Shown here: in pieces, positions 47,697 to 58,840 of the stretch
Layout: the number at the start of each line of letters is the position of its first letter
Numbering within the stretch: the stretch's first letter is position 1
Assembly: GCF_023856365.1 (NCBI RefSeq)
Contig: NC_064533.1
Span: 33,962,118 to 34,026,117 of the forward strand
Length of the DNA: 64,000 nt
Origin: Brienomyrus brachyistius
Lineage: Eukaryota; Chordata; Actinopteri; Osteoglossiformes; Mormyridae
Reading direction: 5' to 3'
The notes under the pieces: model-generated
The model's input: the letters and a program-made list of their open reading frames with translations, nothing else
What the model was told of the DNA's origin: nothing
Databases searched by the model: none
Position numbers and translations under genes: made by a program

Positions 47697-47949
47697 TAGT
47701 AATTCTCATGTAGATGAAACACTCAGTTAGTATAGGCCAATGAAGTTAGCCAACCACCGCAAACTACAGCCAGAGAGCTGAAACACCTGTTATACTCAAA
47801 TAAATGTAACATGGAAGACACCATAAACATAGGGAGGGGTTACTGCAGGGCTGTTTTGCTCGTATTTATGGGACTGTTAATATTCACTTTTTTCTGTTTA
47901 TTGTTCAATGAAGTGCACTGACTATAAGAAATTACTGTCTACAGGAAGC

Positions 47950-50900
47950 ATGCTGCTTAAAGCAAAACTCGGAGGTGTGCAGAAATTTGTCAGAGTTTCT
48001 GAGCCAAGCCTTAAGGAATTTTTGATTGCCGGTAAGAAACCAACATTGTACAAGGGGCTTCAAGTTCTTTTAGTCACTTAGTTTCCTCAAACTGCTTTTT
48101 AAGATTAATTGAAAATGATCTGCATTTAATTTCTTCTTAGTTATGAATGTGTATTTAGTGGAAAAACAGCATAATCTGAGTCACACCGTTTTAATCTTGT
48201 GCCCATCTATACACGTATCAAGCATCTGTTAGTGGTTCTTCATTTTGTTTTTATTTACCTGAGTCACTTTTGAAAATGTATCTTGAAATGATTTTCATTT
48301 AGGTAAAGTAAAATTATTAAATGTCATGTAATCCTTTTGTTTACACACACTTGTGTGCGTCTTTTCCAGCATTTGCAAAGTTTGGTGTGCCAGCCATAAT
48401 AGAAGGTGTGAAAGTTTTTGACAGTTCAGGGACTGAGTTGGATGATGATGTATTTGAAGATATAGTAACGGATCCCTCAACTGGGGTACTAACCATCAAA
48501 TATGACACAGGTTTGTTTGAGTGATGTCTGTTTCATTAAAAGCAAGTTTTTTTCTTATCAGTTTTATATTGTTTATTGAGTGTTTAAAATGTGTCTATGA
48601 AGGAACCATACAGTATAAATTGATTTGTTTTGCTCCCGTTTTTGAGGTTTGGAAACAGCTGCTACAGAAGTGTCTCCTGAGCAGTCGCAGTTATCATCGT
48701 CACATTCTTCAGATTCACAGGACACGGTCATCCTTTCAGACAGCCCTTCTAGCAAACGCAGGAAGCTGGACGCAGAAGCTAAGCAAGTAAGAGTTAACTG
48801 ACTTCTATATATTCTAACAGCGTCATTGTTATATCACCTTATTTTGTGAGTAGTTTATGTACTCTGAACTGCATTGGTTATGATAACATGTAGAATGTTT
48901 TTATTATGTTTTCAAGTTGGTGGAATCCATTCTCACCAGCAAATCTGGCGGAGAACGTATAATAAATGAATACATTCGAACCAAGTCCTTGGTGGATGAA
49001 ACCAGAAGAAAAATGGTGAACATACTGGTAGCTGACATGACAGAAAAAAATGGGTAATTTTTTTCAGGCCCTTTGCTTTTACTATAGTTGTTAAATTATT
49101 TTAAATCTGTATTAATTCCAGGAAAGCTGACAAGTTCTTTGCCTTTTGATCTTGCAGAACATCACCACCACGCCAGGTAAAAGAAATGTATGCCAGAGGA
49201 ATTGTAACCTTATTCCCCTACCTCAGTGACCCGTACTCCAAAAATGGCTATGTAAGTAGCTCACAGTAATAACTGATACAACTAAAATCAGATTTAAGCA
49301 TTTTAAATTCTGCCAAAATGCATGTCCTTATCAACTCTTCATTGTAACATAACTTGCTAGCAAACAAAATGTCCATACATGTCGCCCTCCAAGGAACATT
49401 ATTATGATGGTGAGAGTGGCACTGGGTACTTGGCCTGGAGGATTAAAACCATACAGAGATGCAGTGCTAAAGACAGGCGATTATCATTTGGAGGTAACAT
49501 TTGTAATTCAGTGGAAATGCACAATGCAGTTCCAAATTGTGGTTCTGCATAAATAATGTATATCAAATGTCATCAGTTTTGGTAAAGGTGTATTTCATAT
49601 TGTCTATCATCAGGAGATGGATCATCGGGTGAAAACCAGTGTGGAGGACCAACTGGAAGACGAGAGTTGCAGTTTGTTACAGAGAAGGTGCTGAGTGAGG
49701 ATGAGTGCAAGGAAGCAATCTCACTGATGAAACATTCAGCTGATGAAGACACAGTCAAGAAGAAGATGAAGTTGACAGCAGTTTATCGCCGCAACATGGT
49801 CCTTGACCCCTTGCTGTCAAGCAACATACTGTCCTATTTTCCACGTTTTAAAGATATCAAAGGCTTGGTAAATATTTGTCATTAATTTGACAATATAAAT
49901 ACACTTTAATATTTTGTAGACAGTAGGTATAACTCTCCATCTATCCCTGTTACAGATTGAACAGGATTTTGTACTGATGTTTGGTGAGGATGTATCAGGC
50001 AGGTTTCTGGAGAGGTGGCCAACAACATTCAAAGGAAAGATTATCCAACAAGGCAGAAAGCTTCCTTCTGCCAGTGACCTGGAAGAACTCTTGCTGGCAG
50101 CTGACCCTCCTGAGGATGCCACTGAAGTTAATGCTGACATTGGTGAGCTGTTTGTATATTTTCTTTTAATTTGATTAGCACATTCACAGGGTGCAGACAG
50201 AAGCTGCTCTAAATGACCAAAATCAAAAATTACCCGTTTTGATTTTGTGTGGCTGCTTATTTTTTATACATACTGTTTGATAGGAAATGTATTGGCATCA
50301 AATTTCATTATCTACATATCAATATAATATTTAAAACTTGCTGGAGATACAGGCATTGAATCAGCTGTAATATTTTTTTTTAAATAGGAGAAAATCTGTC
50401 ACAGAACAGCTATCCTTTTTGTATTTTGGGTCTTAAACATTTTGTCAATGCAGATGCACTGAACTTTATTAAAAACAAATCTTTTGCAGGTTGGGACAGT
50501 GACCTTTCAACAATTTTATTGCTATTACATCTGATTCCACCATCTGGACAGGGTCGGAAAAGACCAGGAAAGGTGTCAGCTTCCCAAGCGGAAAAGCATC
50601 TTGTGGTCTTCAAAAAGGTTTGTGTTTTCTCTTTTTAGGGTATGAATTACCAGTTTAAGTATTATAACCACTTGGTTCTTATTGTCTGTCTGTATTTATC
50701 TTTTCAGACTGGGACAAATATCCAAGAGCATCTTGATGCCATCACTACTAGCACTCAACCCTACCTCTTGGCTGTTGGGGTGAAGAAGAATGACATCCAC
50801 CAGTACTTCATTATTCTTGACAAGAACGCCATACCATGCAAGTCAACCTCTTCTCTAGGTTCTTTTGATGAATTGTTTAAAGCACATTTTGTGTTTGGTA

Positions 50901-51025
50901 CATCTTACAACACCATGCTTCACAACATGTACACATTCATCCAAACCACTGTGTACAACATAGATGTTGGCAAAGTCAAAGAAAGTCCCCGAGTTGCTGA
51001 AGTAAGGGCAAGGTTGCTTCATTAG
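47950..51025 (+). CDS. Gene A: transposon-borne accessory protein, 526 aa, function unknown
   Basis: Coding exons: 47950-48031, 48370-48510, 48647-48786, 48917-49053, 49158-49251, 49394-49493, 49614-49867, 49956-50142, 50490-50617 and 50708-51025. Every junction is GT/AG and the joined frame is open to TAG. The ATG follows an acceptor at 47944. Residues 1-75 resemble a ubiquitin-fold CIDE-N/PB1-like domain (SSGTELDDDVFEDIV). Residues 76-121 are serine-rich with a basic KRRK (111-114) that could be a nuclear signal. Residues 122-526 have no named domain; recognisable blocks are RRKMVNILVADMTEKNG, GIVTLFPYLSDPYSKNGYEH, YLAWRIKTIQR and, near the C-terminus, FIQTTVYNIDVGKVKESPRV. I recall close relatives as uncharacterised repeat-borne fish proteins. 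No nuclease or transposase motif is visible. Its place in the element suggests a partner of transposase B; a captured host gene is the alternative. Confidence 0.8.
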
Positions 51026-51057
51026 TGCTTGAAGTTTGAATCCCATTGAATTCCTCC

Positions 51058-53508
51058 ATGAAGTGTTTTGTCTGTCAGGCTGAGTTTACTGGTTCAAAAA
51101 TGCTTGTTAGGCATTTACGGTTAGTTCATGGTTATTTACCTGGAAAAAATCTTCGCCTTAAATGTGCCCAGCGTGGCTGTGGCTGTGTGTTTGGTACTTT
51201 TTCTGGTTTTAGAAAACATTTAAATACCAAACACCTTAACTATTTTGACCAACAGGCTGACACTGATGTTAATCTCCAGCCTGATGTGGCAGTTAAACAA
51301 GTTAGCAGTGCAGGGGAGGTGGTGTCAACTAATGTAGAAGAGACACCCACAACATCCGAAATATTGAAGTCAAATAAAAGCACTCTGGATATGTGTGCCT
51401 CTGCTGTTGCACAGCTCAGGGCAGCGGGATTAAGCCAATCTACTGTAAATAGTTTTGTCTCCTCAATGGAAGAACTGTTTTTTGAGATTCATACTCAGGC
51501 TAAAGATACAGCCTTACAGAGCTTACCTTCACAGGACACCACAAGTAAAAACAAATTTGAGCAGTCATTCGAAAACTTTGAAAACCCATTCACACTGTTA
51601 AATTCAGAAGCTAAACGAAATAAACACTTTAAACAAAAATGGGCAACTGTTGACCCTGTTGAAATTGTGCTTGGCACAAGATTTGACGGTAGAAGAAACA
51701 AGATTACAGGGACTTATGATCAAGTCATTGTAACTGATAGGTTTGCATATGTTCCCATTTTGGAAACACTGAAACAAATCTTTCAAAACCACCATGTTGT
51801 TGACATATTCAAGTCCAGGAATATACCCAGAGAAGGTGTGTATACAGATTTACACGATGCTGCCTATGTTAAAGGAAGTCCCCTATTTTCTACAGAAAAA
51901 GATGCCTTACAAATTCAACTATTTTATGACGACTTTGAAACTGCAAATCCCTTGGGCTCTAAAAAGGGTGTACATAAGTTAGGTGTAATATACTTTACAC
52001 TAAGGAATTTTCCCCCAATCTTTAATTCCTCTTTGGTTAATATTCATTTGTGTGCTCTTTTTCATGCACAAGATTCCAAGCGTTATGGCTTTAATTCAAT
52101 ACTTGAGCCACTTGTCAATGATCTGAAAGTACTTGAGACAGAGGGCCTGAAAATTCCCATGTTTAAACACTTGATTCATGGCACTGTAGTCCAGGTCACT
52201 GGGGATAATCTTGGCTTACATAGTCTGTTTGGGTTTGTGGAGTCGTTTGCAGCTCGATATTGTTGTCGTTTCTGTCTGCTTGAGAAAGATTGTTTTCAAA
52301 GTGTGTTCTGTGAAGATGATTCTGGTGTTGTACTAAGAACTCTTGATATGCATAAGCAGCACTGTGAAAGTTTACAAAGAGATCCTACGCTACCTCATGT
52401 ATGTGGTGTGAAACGCAGTTGTCTCTTGAATTCACTTAAATATTTCAACACAGCTAACAATTTTTCTGTAGATATCATGCATGACATTTTGGAGGGAGTT
52501 GCTCAGTTAGAGGTGAAACTTGTTCTGCAGTACATTCAGGAGAACTTCCTAAGTGCTGAACAGCTTGCTGGTAGAATACATGCCTTTGACTATGGCTACA
52601 ATCAGCGACGAAACCGCCCTCCAAGGGTAAAGTTGTTTGATGGCAGTAATGATTTAGGGTTAAATGCAATTCAGTCTTGGTGCTTATTGCGTAACGCTCC
52701 GTTGCTGTTTGGTGATTTAGTACAGACAGATGATAAGCTTTGGCATCTTCTACTTCTGCTTCTACAAATTGTCAATATTATATTTTCACCAGTGCTATCA
52801 GAAGGTATGACCATCTACCTCAAACATTTAATTATTGATCATCATCAGCTCTTTAAGCAGTTATTTCCTACAATCAGTCTCCTACCAAAGCATCACTTCA
52901 TGATACATTACCCTCGCAGTATCCGAAACATTGGCCCAATTCTGCACATGTGGTGCATGAGATACGAAGCCAAACATAATTTCTTTAAGAAACAATTAAA
53001 AAGCTTTAAAAACATTACAAAGACATTGGCCAAAAAACACCAAAGTTGTATGGCAATGTATTGGGAGTCCTTTAGTCTGGAAAAATTAGCCTTAGGACCA
53101 GGAAAGATGGTGACACTTGGAGAGCTGAAAGAAGGTCCAGAAATTGCCTTAAAAATTGGAGCTGTATTGTCTACCAGTGTGTTTTCAGCTAAATGGATAA
53201 AACATCATGGTACAGAGTACCGCCCTGACTTTATCATCTGTACAGAGGTAGTGTCTGAGATGCCTGTGTTTTGTAAGATCAAGAGTATTGCTGTGAAAGA
53301 TGACATTGTATTGCTTTGCGGAAAACTGATGGAAACCCTGTGTTTGGATGACCATTACCATGCATTTAGGGTCAGAATGCATCCCAATATGGTTCTGAAA
53401 GTGTTAAACATAAATGAGCTGTGTTACTTCAAACCACTTGATCTTCAACTGAAGTATGGCACGTCAGATTCCTCCCTGTATGTTGTTCCATATTGTCATT
53501 TTATGTAG
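51058..53508 (+). CDS. Gene B: zinc-finger DDE transposase, CACTA/CMC-like, 816 aa
   Basis: Single-exon transposase candidate. The first ATG of the frame, 33 bases after gene A's stop, is taken as start; the frame opens a few codons earlier without an ATG. Residues 3-25 form a C2H2 finger (C-x2-C...H-x4-H) and a second cysteine/histidine finger follows near 35-62, suiting DNA-end recognition. The core has YDDFE (D291/D292), TGDNLGLH (D383), a C-x2-C (C403, C406), D472-x2-H475 within DIMHDILEGV, and WCMRYEAKH (E637). That order (two aspartates, C2C and D2H insert motifs, then glutamate) matches RNase H-fold DDE transposases with an inserted domain. The NFPP and HYP motifs recall TNP2-type CACTA enzymes. 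No stops or shifts, so possibly active. Catalytic residues are assigned by eye. AATAAA follows at 53580. Confidence 0.8.
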   Translation: MKCFVCQAEFTGSKMLVRHLRLVHGYLPGKNLRLKCAQRGCGCVFGTFSGFRKHLNTKHLNYFDQQADTDVNLQPDVAVKQVSSAGEVVSTNVEETPTTSEILKSNKSTLDMCASAVAQLRAAGLSQSTVNSFVSSMEELFFEIHTQAKDTALQSLPSQDTTSKNKFEQSFENFENPFTLLNSEAKRNKHFKQKWATVDPVEIVLGTRFDGRRNKITGTYDQVIVTDRFAYVPILETLKQIFQNHHVVDIFKSRNIPREGVYTDLHDAAYVKGSPLFSTEKDALQIQLFYDDFETANPLGSKKGVHKLGVIYFTLRNFPPIFNSSLVNIHLCALFHAQDSKRYGFNSILEPLVNDLKVLETEGLKIPMFKHLIHGTVVQVTGDNLGLHSLFGFVESFAARYCCRFCLLEKDCFQSVFCEDDSGVVLRTLDMHKQHCESLQRDPTLPHVCGVKRSCLLNSLKYFNTANNFSVDIMHDILEGVAQLEVKLVLQYIQENFLSAEQLAGRIHAFDYGYNQRRNRPPRVKLFDGSNDLGLNAIQSWCLLRNAPLLFGDLVQTDDKLWHLLLLLLQIVNIIFSPVLSEGMTIYLKHLIIDHHQLFKQLFPTISLLPKHHFMIHYPRSIRNIGPILHMWCMRYEAKHNFFKKQLKSFKNITKTLAKKHQSCMAMYWESFSLEKLALGPGKMVTLGELKEGPEIALKIGAVLSTSVFSAKWIKHHGTEYRPDFIICTEVVSEMPVFCKIKSIAVKDDIVLLCGKLMETLCLDDHYHAFRVRMHPNMVLKVLNINELCYFKPLDLQLKYGTSDSSLYVVPYCHFM

Positions 53509-53579
53509 AACTAAAGTCATTGTTTTAAAGTGTTTTATATACTACATGAGATGTTTTAATATTTTTAGCCTGACATTAA

Positions 53580-53585
53580 AATAAA
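53580..53585 (+). terminator. Poly(A) signal after gene B
   Basis: AATAAA, 72 bases after the gene B stop. It could serve transcripts of both A and B, because no clear signal lies between the two genes. Confidence 0.6.
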
Positions 53586-53849
53586 GCAGTTAAACCTATT
53601 TTGAAGTCAGTTGTGGTTTTTGCTCATTTGTTTTACATGTAAAAGCATTATTAAAGACAACATTTTTCATGCTGCAAAACAGTGACAGAAGTGTAAAGGT
53701 AAAACCACAGGAAGAGTTGAAATAACACTACTTGATGTAAAATGATTTTAAAAATTTACTCAGAGATTAGTGTATGAATAACACAGTATAGAGTAACATC
53801 AGCTCTCATCAGAATTATTCGAACCTCCAGTGTTCATTTCTAATAACTC

Positions 53850-54132
53850 AATTCAGTGTTAAAAATCAATGGGATTTTACTCAAATAGAGGTAATTTATC
53901 ACTGTGAAAGAGTAAATGATATGACACCACTAGTAGTGTTGCATTGAAGTAACACTATGCAGTGTTACTCAGTGTTAAATTTCTACTCAACTTAGAGTCA
54001 ATTTTACTCTAAATATTTAACACTATGGAAAGAGTGACTTTAACACCACTTCCGAATGGGACCAAATAGACTCGTGAACAGTGTTAAATTTAACTCTATA
54101 AGTGTTATTTAAACACTTCGAATTTTGCTGTG
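53850..54132 (+). repeat. Right subterminal repeats and terminal inverted repeat
   Basis: AGTGTTAAA occurs at 53855-53863, 53971-53979 and 54080-54088, and its complement TTTAACACT at 54016-54024. Further partial copies (agtgttact, taacact, tttaacacc) and 'actc...gagt' words lie between. The terminus is GAATTTTGCTGTG. Arrays like this near the ends of plant CACTA elements bind an accessory protein; that role here is inference. Confidence 0.8.
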
Positions 54133-54304
54133 TAGAAGCAGGACTAAAGTCCCATAAAGGAAGAAGCCCTTCATTAATAAGAAGCAGGAAAGAACCAGAC
54201 TGCAGTTTGCAGAAAAATATATATTATTCATAGACACACACCAATAAATTGAGAAATGAAACAAAAAAATGTGCTGCGGTCTCTTAATTTTTTCTGCAGC
54301 TGTA

Positions 54305-57300
54305 TATTTGTGTGTACGACCCAACGGAGAGCAAGATGGGATACACAAGAAGAAGCCTTCCAATGTACCTGTACCTGGAAAATAAAACTTAATTTCTTTC
54401 TGAATTGTCCAGGTTTGATTTGCAGTTCCACATTGTCCAAAGGAGATCCATCATCCCGTAGCACATGGGTGTGGTCAACCTATCCCAGGAAACTTAGGCA
54501 TAAGACAGGAGATGCCAGCCTTTTATGTAGGGCACACACTCAACAGCAGCTACCTAACTATGTGTCACTGGACTGCTGGAAGAAATTAAAGTAGCTGGAG
54601 AAAAATGTACACATATAGCCAGGGGTAAGATTCAAACCCCAAACCATGGAGGCATGAGGTCACAGAAGATGTTCGCAATTTATATTTTCTAGCTGGTGGG
54701 TTGAAATGAATTATATCGTGTAACCCAAGTATTAAATATACTTAACCCAAGTATATACCGACATGTGTAGCCACCGCTCTGTCCCTTTTGCAAAGTAATT
54801 CATGAAATACAGAACATTTAAGAAATAATCAAAATCCTTTGTCCTCAGTAGTGCAGGAATATGTTCAATAAGGATGATAAGAGCAATGTTTTTATGCTTG
54901 GCTAAAGCCAGTATCAGGGAATGGCTGGTGGGTATGTGCTGTAATAACCCTGATAAGGTATCAGAAAACATCACATCAGAGCACTGTTGCCCACTCTTTC
55001 ACTCACTGACACTTCTCACTGAAACTGACCTCTAGCTATAACTGAGAAACCTGTGTATGGAAGAGTACTGCAGGCTTCATGCAATCTGTTTTTTAATCCA
55101 CAGAATATCCTAATGCACCATATCATAGGAGGGTCAATGCATTTATGACTGATGTTGCAACCCTACAAGACTTAAGAAGCCATGAGAACATCAACATTTA
55201 TTTTGGAATTTGGGTTGTGTTTTCCTTACTATAAAAAAGTTTGCCCTTTAGCCAGCCTTTATATTTTAACCCACTGCCTTAATGTTATAAAAACTTATAT
55301 ATCTTTTACTATTATCTTTTAGCATTATTTTTTTCTCATTCATTTATCATTGTACTCTATTCTTGTTTCTTATGGAGATTGTCCTCCTGGATATGTAGTA
55401 ATTGCATGCTTTGCATGTCTCAGTAACTACATTTAAACAAACCCTTTGGTTATTTAACCAGTCTATGTTGCTGCTACTCTCTACAACTAGAATAGGTACA
55501 ATTATCTTGGTCTATTTTTTTAATATAATGTACCACTGGTTTTTTCATTATTATTAGTCCATTTGGAAAATACAATGTAGTTTAAATGAAAATCCACACA
55601 ACATATGGACTCTTAAAGTGAGTATACAAAGTATTAAACTGCCTGAGTAACAGGGCATTGTACTTAAGTATATGTAGCAAAACAGTTTTTTTAGTTTATT
55701 TGAATAGTATAACTGGCAAATTAAAGAAGACAAAATGAACAAATGATTTATCTATATAATTTAAGAAAGTTACTATATAGAAAAAATATACAGGTGTTTT
55801 ATTGTCATTGCATTCAAAGAGAGAAAAGTGAGGTGTTACTAGCAGTGAGCTACTGTGTATGTGTCAGTAGTAAGTGATGATAATTCCACAGATCTACTTT
55901 TTCATACACTGCCAGATCAATGCAACAGAAGCTCTTGGCATTGCAGTAGAGCTCCCCAATCTCATTAGGAAATGGTTCAGCTGTCACTGTGCCACTGTGT
56001 AATAATCATCATCAGTGCTCCATGGTCACAGCTTGAACCAATGTCCACACCCAGGGACACATGTTCCTGCTAATTTCTCTTGAAATCTGGTAAATACAAA
56101 ATATGTTTCTGATAACAGACAATAACAGGAATGTTCAGCTGTAAAATATATATACACACCCATTTCAAGTTTCTAATTATTTAGATTATTATAAAAGACA
56201 ACCACTGTGCGTGTATTACTGGTCTCACATTTCTTTGTACATTATGTATTTCTATGTATATCCGTGTGTTCTATATTTACTGTTCTTGTCTATGCATATT
56301 GTATATGCTGTAACTGCTGGCTTGAGTGCTGCTAAATGACATTTCGCTGCTCTGTACATATGCAGTATATACATACAAACACACACACATACTTCATATA
56401 TATGTAATGTATGTACTATATATGATATGTATGATATACATATATATACTTTGACATTCAATGTCATCATACAATAACACAGTTACATTTTGTGTGTGTG
56501 TGTGTGTGTGTTTGTGTGTGTGTCTGTGTGTGTAAAAAAATACTGGTCTTACCATCTATCCATCTGCAGTCCCACAGCAACACCCTCTAATCAGACTTCC
56601 AGGAGTGAGAGAGCGGAGAGAGAGGACATCTCTGGTGACAGACATCTTATTGTTTTATTAGTCAGGCCTACAAGGGACACCAGTGTCTGTCAAGTCATCA
56701 CAGAAGTGTCAAAGAGTGGTATAAAACACACCTGACTCCATTTCTGCTGAAGGCTTGGCAAACAAATGGAGTGAGGGACAACAAATGAGTTTGTACATTT
56801 ATTGTGCTTTTCTCTCATCACAGTAAAAGCTGCTGCATCTAATTTAGTGGATGGACGGGACATTTTGACTGCTCTGAGATGGCTGTTGTAAACAACAGCC
56901 TATTTGCCCATTTTTAGAATGGCAGCTAGGGAAAGAACTGAGATAGTCACTGTCTCAAAGGTAACCAATGGAACTCATAAAAACCAGCCCCATTTTGTAA
57001 ATAAAAATATGCCACCAAAATGATATGTGCCTTCAAAATTAAAATGTCAAACAACTATGAAAGAAGGGCTTTGCAGAACATTATAATAAATAGGTTAAAA
57101 TAAAAGGTTAAAATAAATTTGCCATGTTCCATTATGTGTTTCATAGTCAATTCCTTCTTGTTGCAATTTATTATATGAGTCTATTGCTTCCATATAATAA
57201 TAGGAAACATACTTAATTATCTGTATACTATATTATTTGTAATTACCCACACAAATGGAAGGAGAGCATGCAAACCAAGGGCATAAGTTTGAGTATAGAT

Positions 57301-58840
57301 CATAGGGAAATGTCCCTGGCAATATTGTGGGAGTACCATGATGCAGGGGCAGGGGTTCAGTGCTGAATGTAAAAACCAAACAAATATCATTGATGGAACC
57401 TCCACACCTAAAATCTTGGGGTTTAAGACTAAGACATTCCTGAAGATTTCATTCAGGAGCTGCCTATCCCCAAAGAAAAGTTGGGTCATTGTGTACAGAC
57501 CCCACCCCACACACACAATTAAGAGACACCAGTTTATCTGAGCAGCATCTCTTTGGATTGAGGATTATCCCCTTGCCCACACATACACATGCACACATGG
57601 AATCTCCACACACAGAAAGGGTGGGACAAATACACAGTTTCTGAGATGTCTGGCCACAATGCTATCCAAGGGCTTACCATGCCACACTTAGAGAAACAAG
57701 CAATATAAAACATATAACATATCTGTGTAAATGACCATTGAACAATATAGCAGAAAAACTATTTTAAAAATGCGTAAGTGGTTGTAGCTATCATTTATTT
57801 ATAAATCTAACAAATTTTGTTCTAGGATTGAGGATATTTTTTTTTCTTTTTGACTGTCTAAAAGTATCTTTGTCTCACATATGCTTACAGATGGAACTAC
57901 TAACCTCAGCCATTGACGGACTTGAAATAGAGGACAAACAAATGTGTTCATTGGTGTTGACATCAGACCCCTGATCAGTCTGAGTACGGGTTTAATTAAT
58001 TGTCATACTTATATATTTAATGCCATTTTCTATTATTCCACAATATTTCAGTGCCATTAAAATCTCTGATCCTAGAGACTTGTTTTCATATGGTCATAGA
58101 ACATTGGGGCTAAATTGCTATAGTGCAGTATGACTTTTGAATGTTAACGCTGCAGCACTAGCCTTTAATTGTTGGAAAACTGACGTATAGCCCGACAGCT
58201 TCAGGTCAAAGGAGGTCCTGGTGAAATGGAGGGACAGATGGTGGGTTCCTGAGTTCTGCCTCCATGGTGTTGACCGTCTCCTCGCGCCTGTCATGCAGCT
58301 GACAGCACATGGGCTGGTCAGTGACCGCTGAGCGAGCACGTTCCACCACCCAGAGGCCTGGGGCAAAGGCAAGTGACACCCACCCCATCGGGAAATAAAG
58401 AGCTTGCACGTAATGGCCATACAGTTCAGGACCTTCATAGAGGGACAGACATTTTCTTCTGCATTTATGTTCAGGATGCTTGTTATAGTGACGTTAAATG
58501 TGTTAAAGTGTAAATGAGCTAAACTTTTGATTTTCAGAAAGAAAAAGTTGCTTTTGGAGAAATATGCATCAGTACCACCATAACAGTTTACATGGCTTTA
58601 ACCTTAATAATCAGTGCCCCCCACAGGTCAAAAGCAGCAGAAGTATGTTTATCTGCTTTGAATATGGTTGAGGGACATCCAGATAAGGTGGCAGAGAAAA
58701 TAAAAGTGACAATAAAAGATATATTTCCAACTTGATGATAAAACTAATGAAACAATTCTCAAATGCAAACTCTAATTATTAATAGTTAATGTATGAAAGC
58801 ATTAATAGGTATACGGAGAAGATCATTACTACTCATGATG
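54305..58840. other. No gene seen; candidate conserved non-coding block at 55850-56090
   Basis: AT-rich sequence with no exon chain. A (TG)n tract lies at about 56490-56532. The stretch 55850-56090 has balanced composition, no repeat similarity, an E-box (cagctg) and a homeobox-type tcattag, so it is a candidate regulatory block. This is a weak guess. Confidence 0.35.

Larger units (their letters stand above)
44845..54132 (+). mobile_element. 9.3-kb two-gene CACTA-like DNA transposon
   Basis: The left end CACAGTAAAATTCCCAGTGT and the inverted right end CACAGCAAAATTCGAAGTGT differ at three of about 21 positions. The target duplication is TA (44843-44844 and 54133-54134), confirmed by the interrupted Tc1 frame. 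Order: left subterminal repeats, a nested LINE tail, a GC-richer leader with a candidate non-coding exon, a hAT MITE and a SINE inside the first intron, then gene A (47950-51025), gene B (51058-53508), a poly(A) signal and right subterminal repeats. Both genes are open and spliced correctly on paper, so this may be an autonomous copy. The CMC/CACTA-like assignment rests on the transposase motifs and CAC ends; a 2-bp target duplication is shorter than the 3 bp usual for En/Spm, so the superfamily is open. Confidence 0.85.
44486..54302 (+). mobile_element. Tc1-like element B, deleted and split by the 9.3-kb element
   Basis: The left end CAGCCTTGGAAAAAAATTAA and the inverted right end CAGCTGCAGAAAAAATTAAG are followed by a shared AGAGACC. 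The flanking TA is at 44484-44485 and 54303-54304. Only about 527 bp belong to it: an N-terminal transposase piece (44746-44844) and its continuation (54133-54210). Joining the two at one TA restores an uninterrupted frame (…RLLEAGLKS), which proves the 9,288-bp insertion. The catalytic part of the transposase is deleted. Its left TA is the same dinucleotide as the right TA of element A. Confidence 0.9.

Noticed and set aside
51046..51057. Gene B starting at 51046
   Set aside because: That codon is TTG; the first ATG is at 51058 and directly precedes the first zinc-finger cysteine.
58118..58438. 106-codon - strand frame
   Set aside because: No recognisable motif, overlapping frames of equal quality, and no splice-consistent neighbours.
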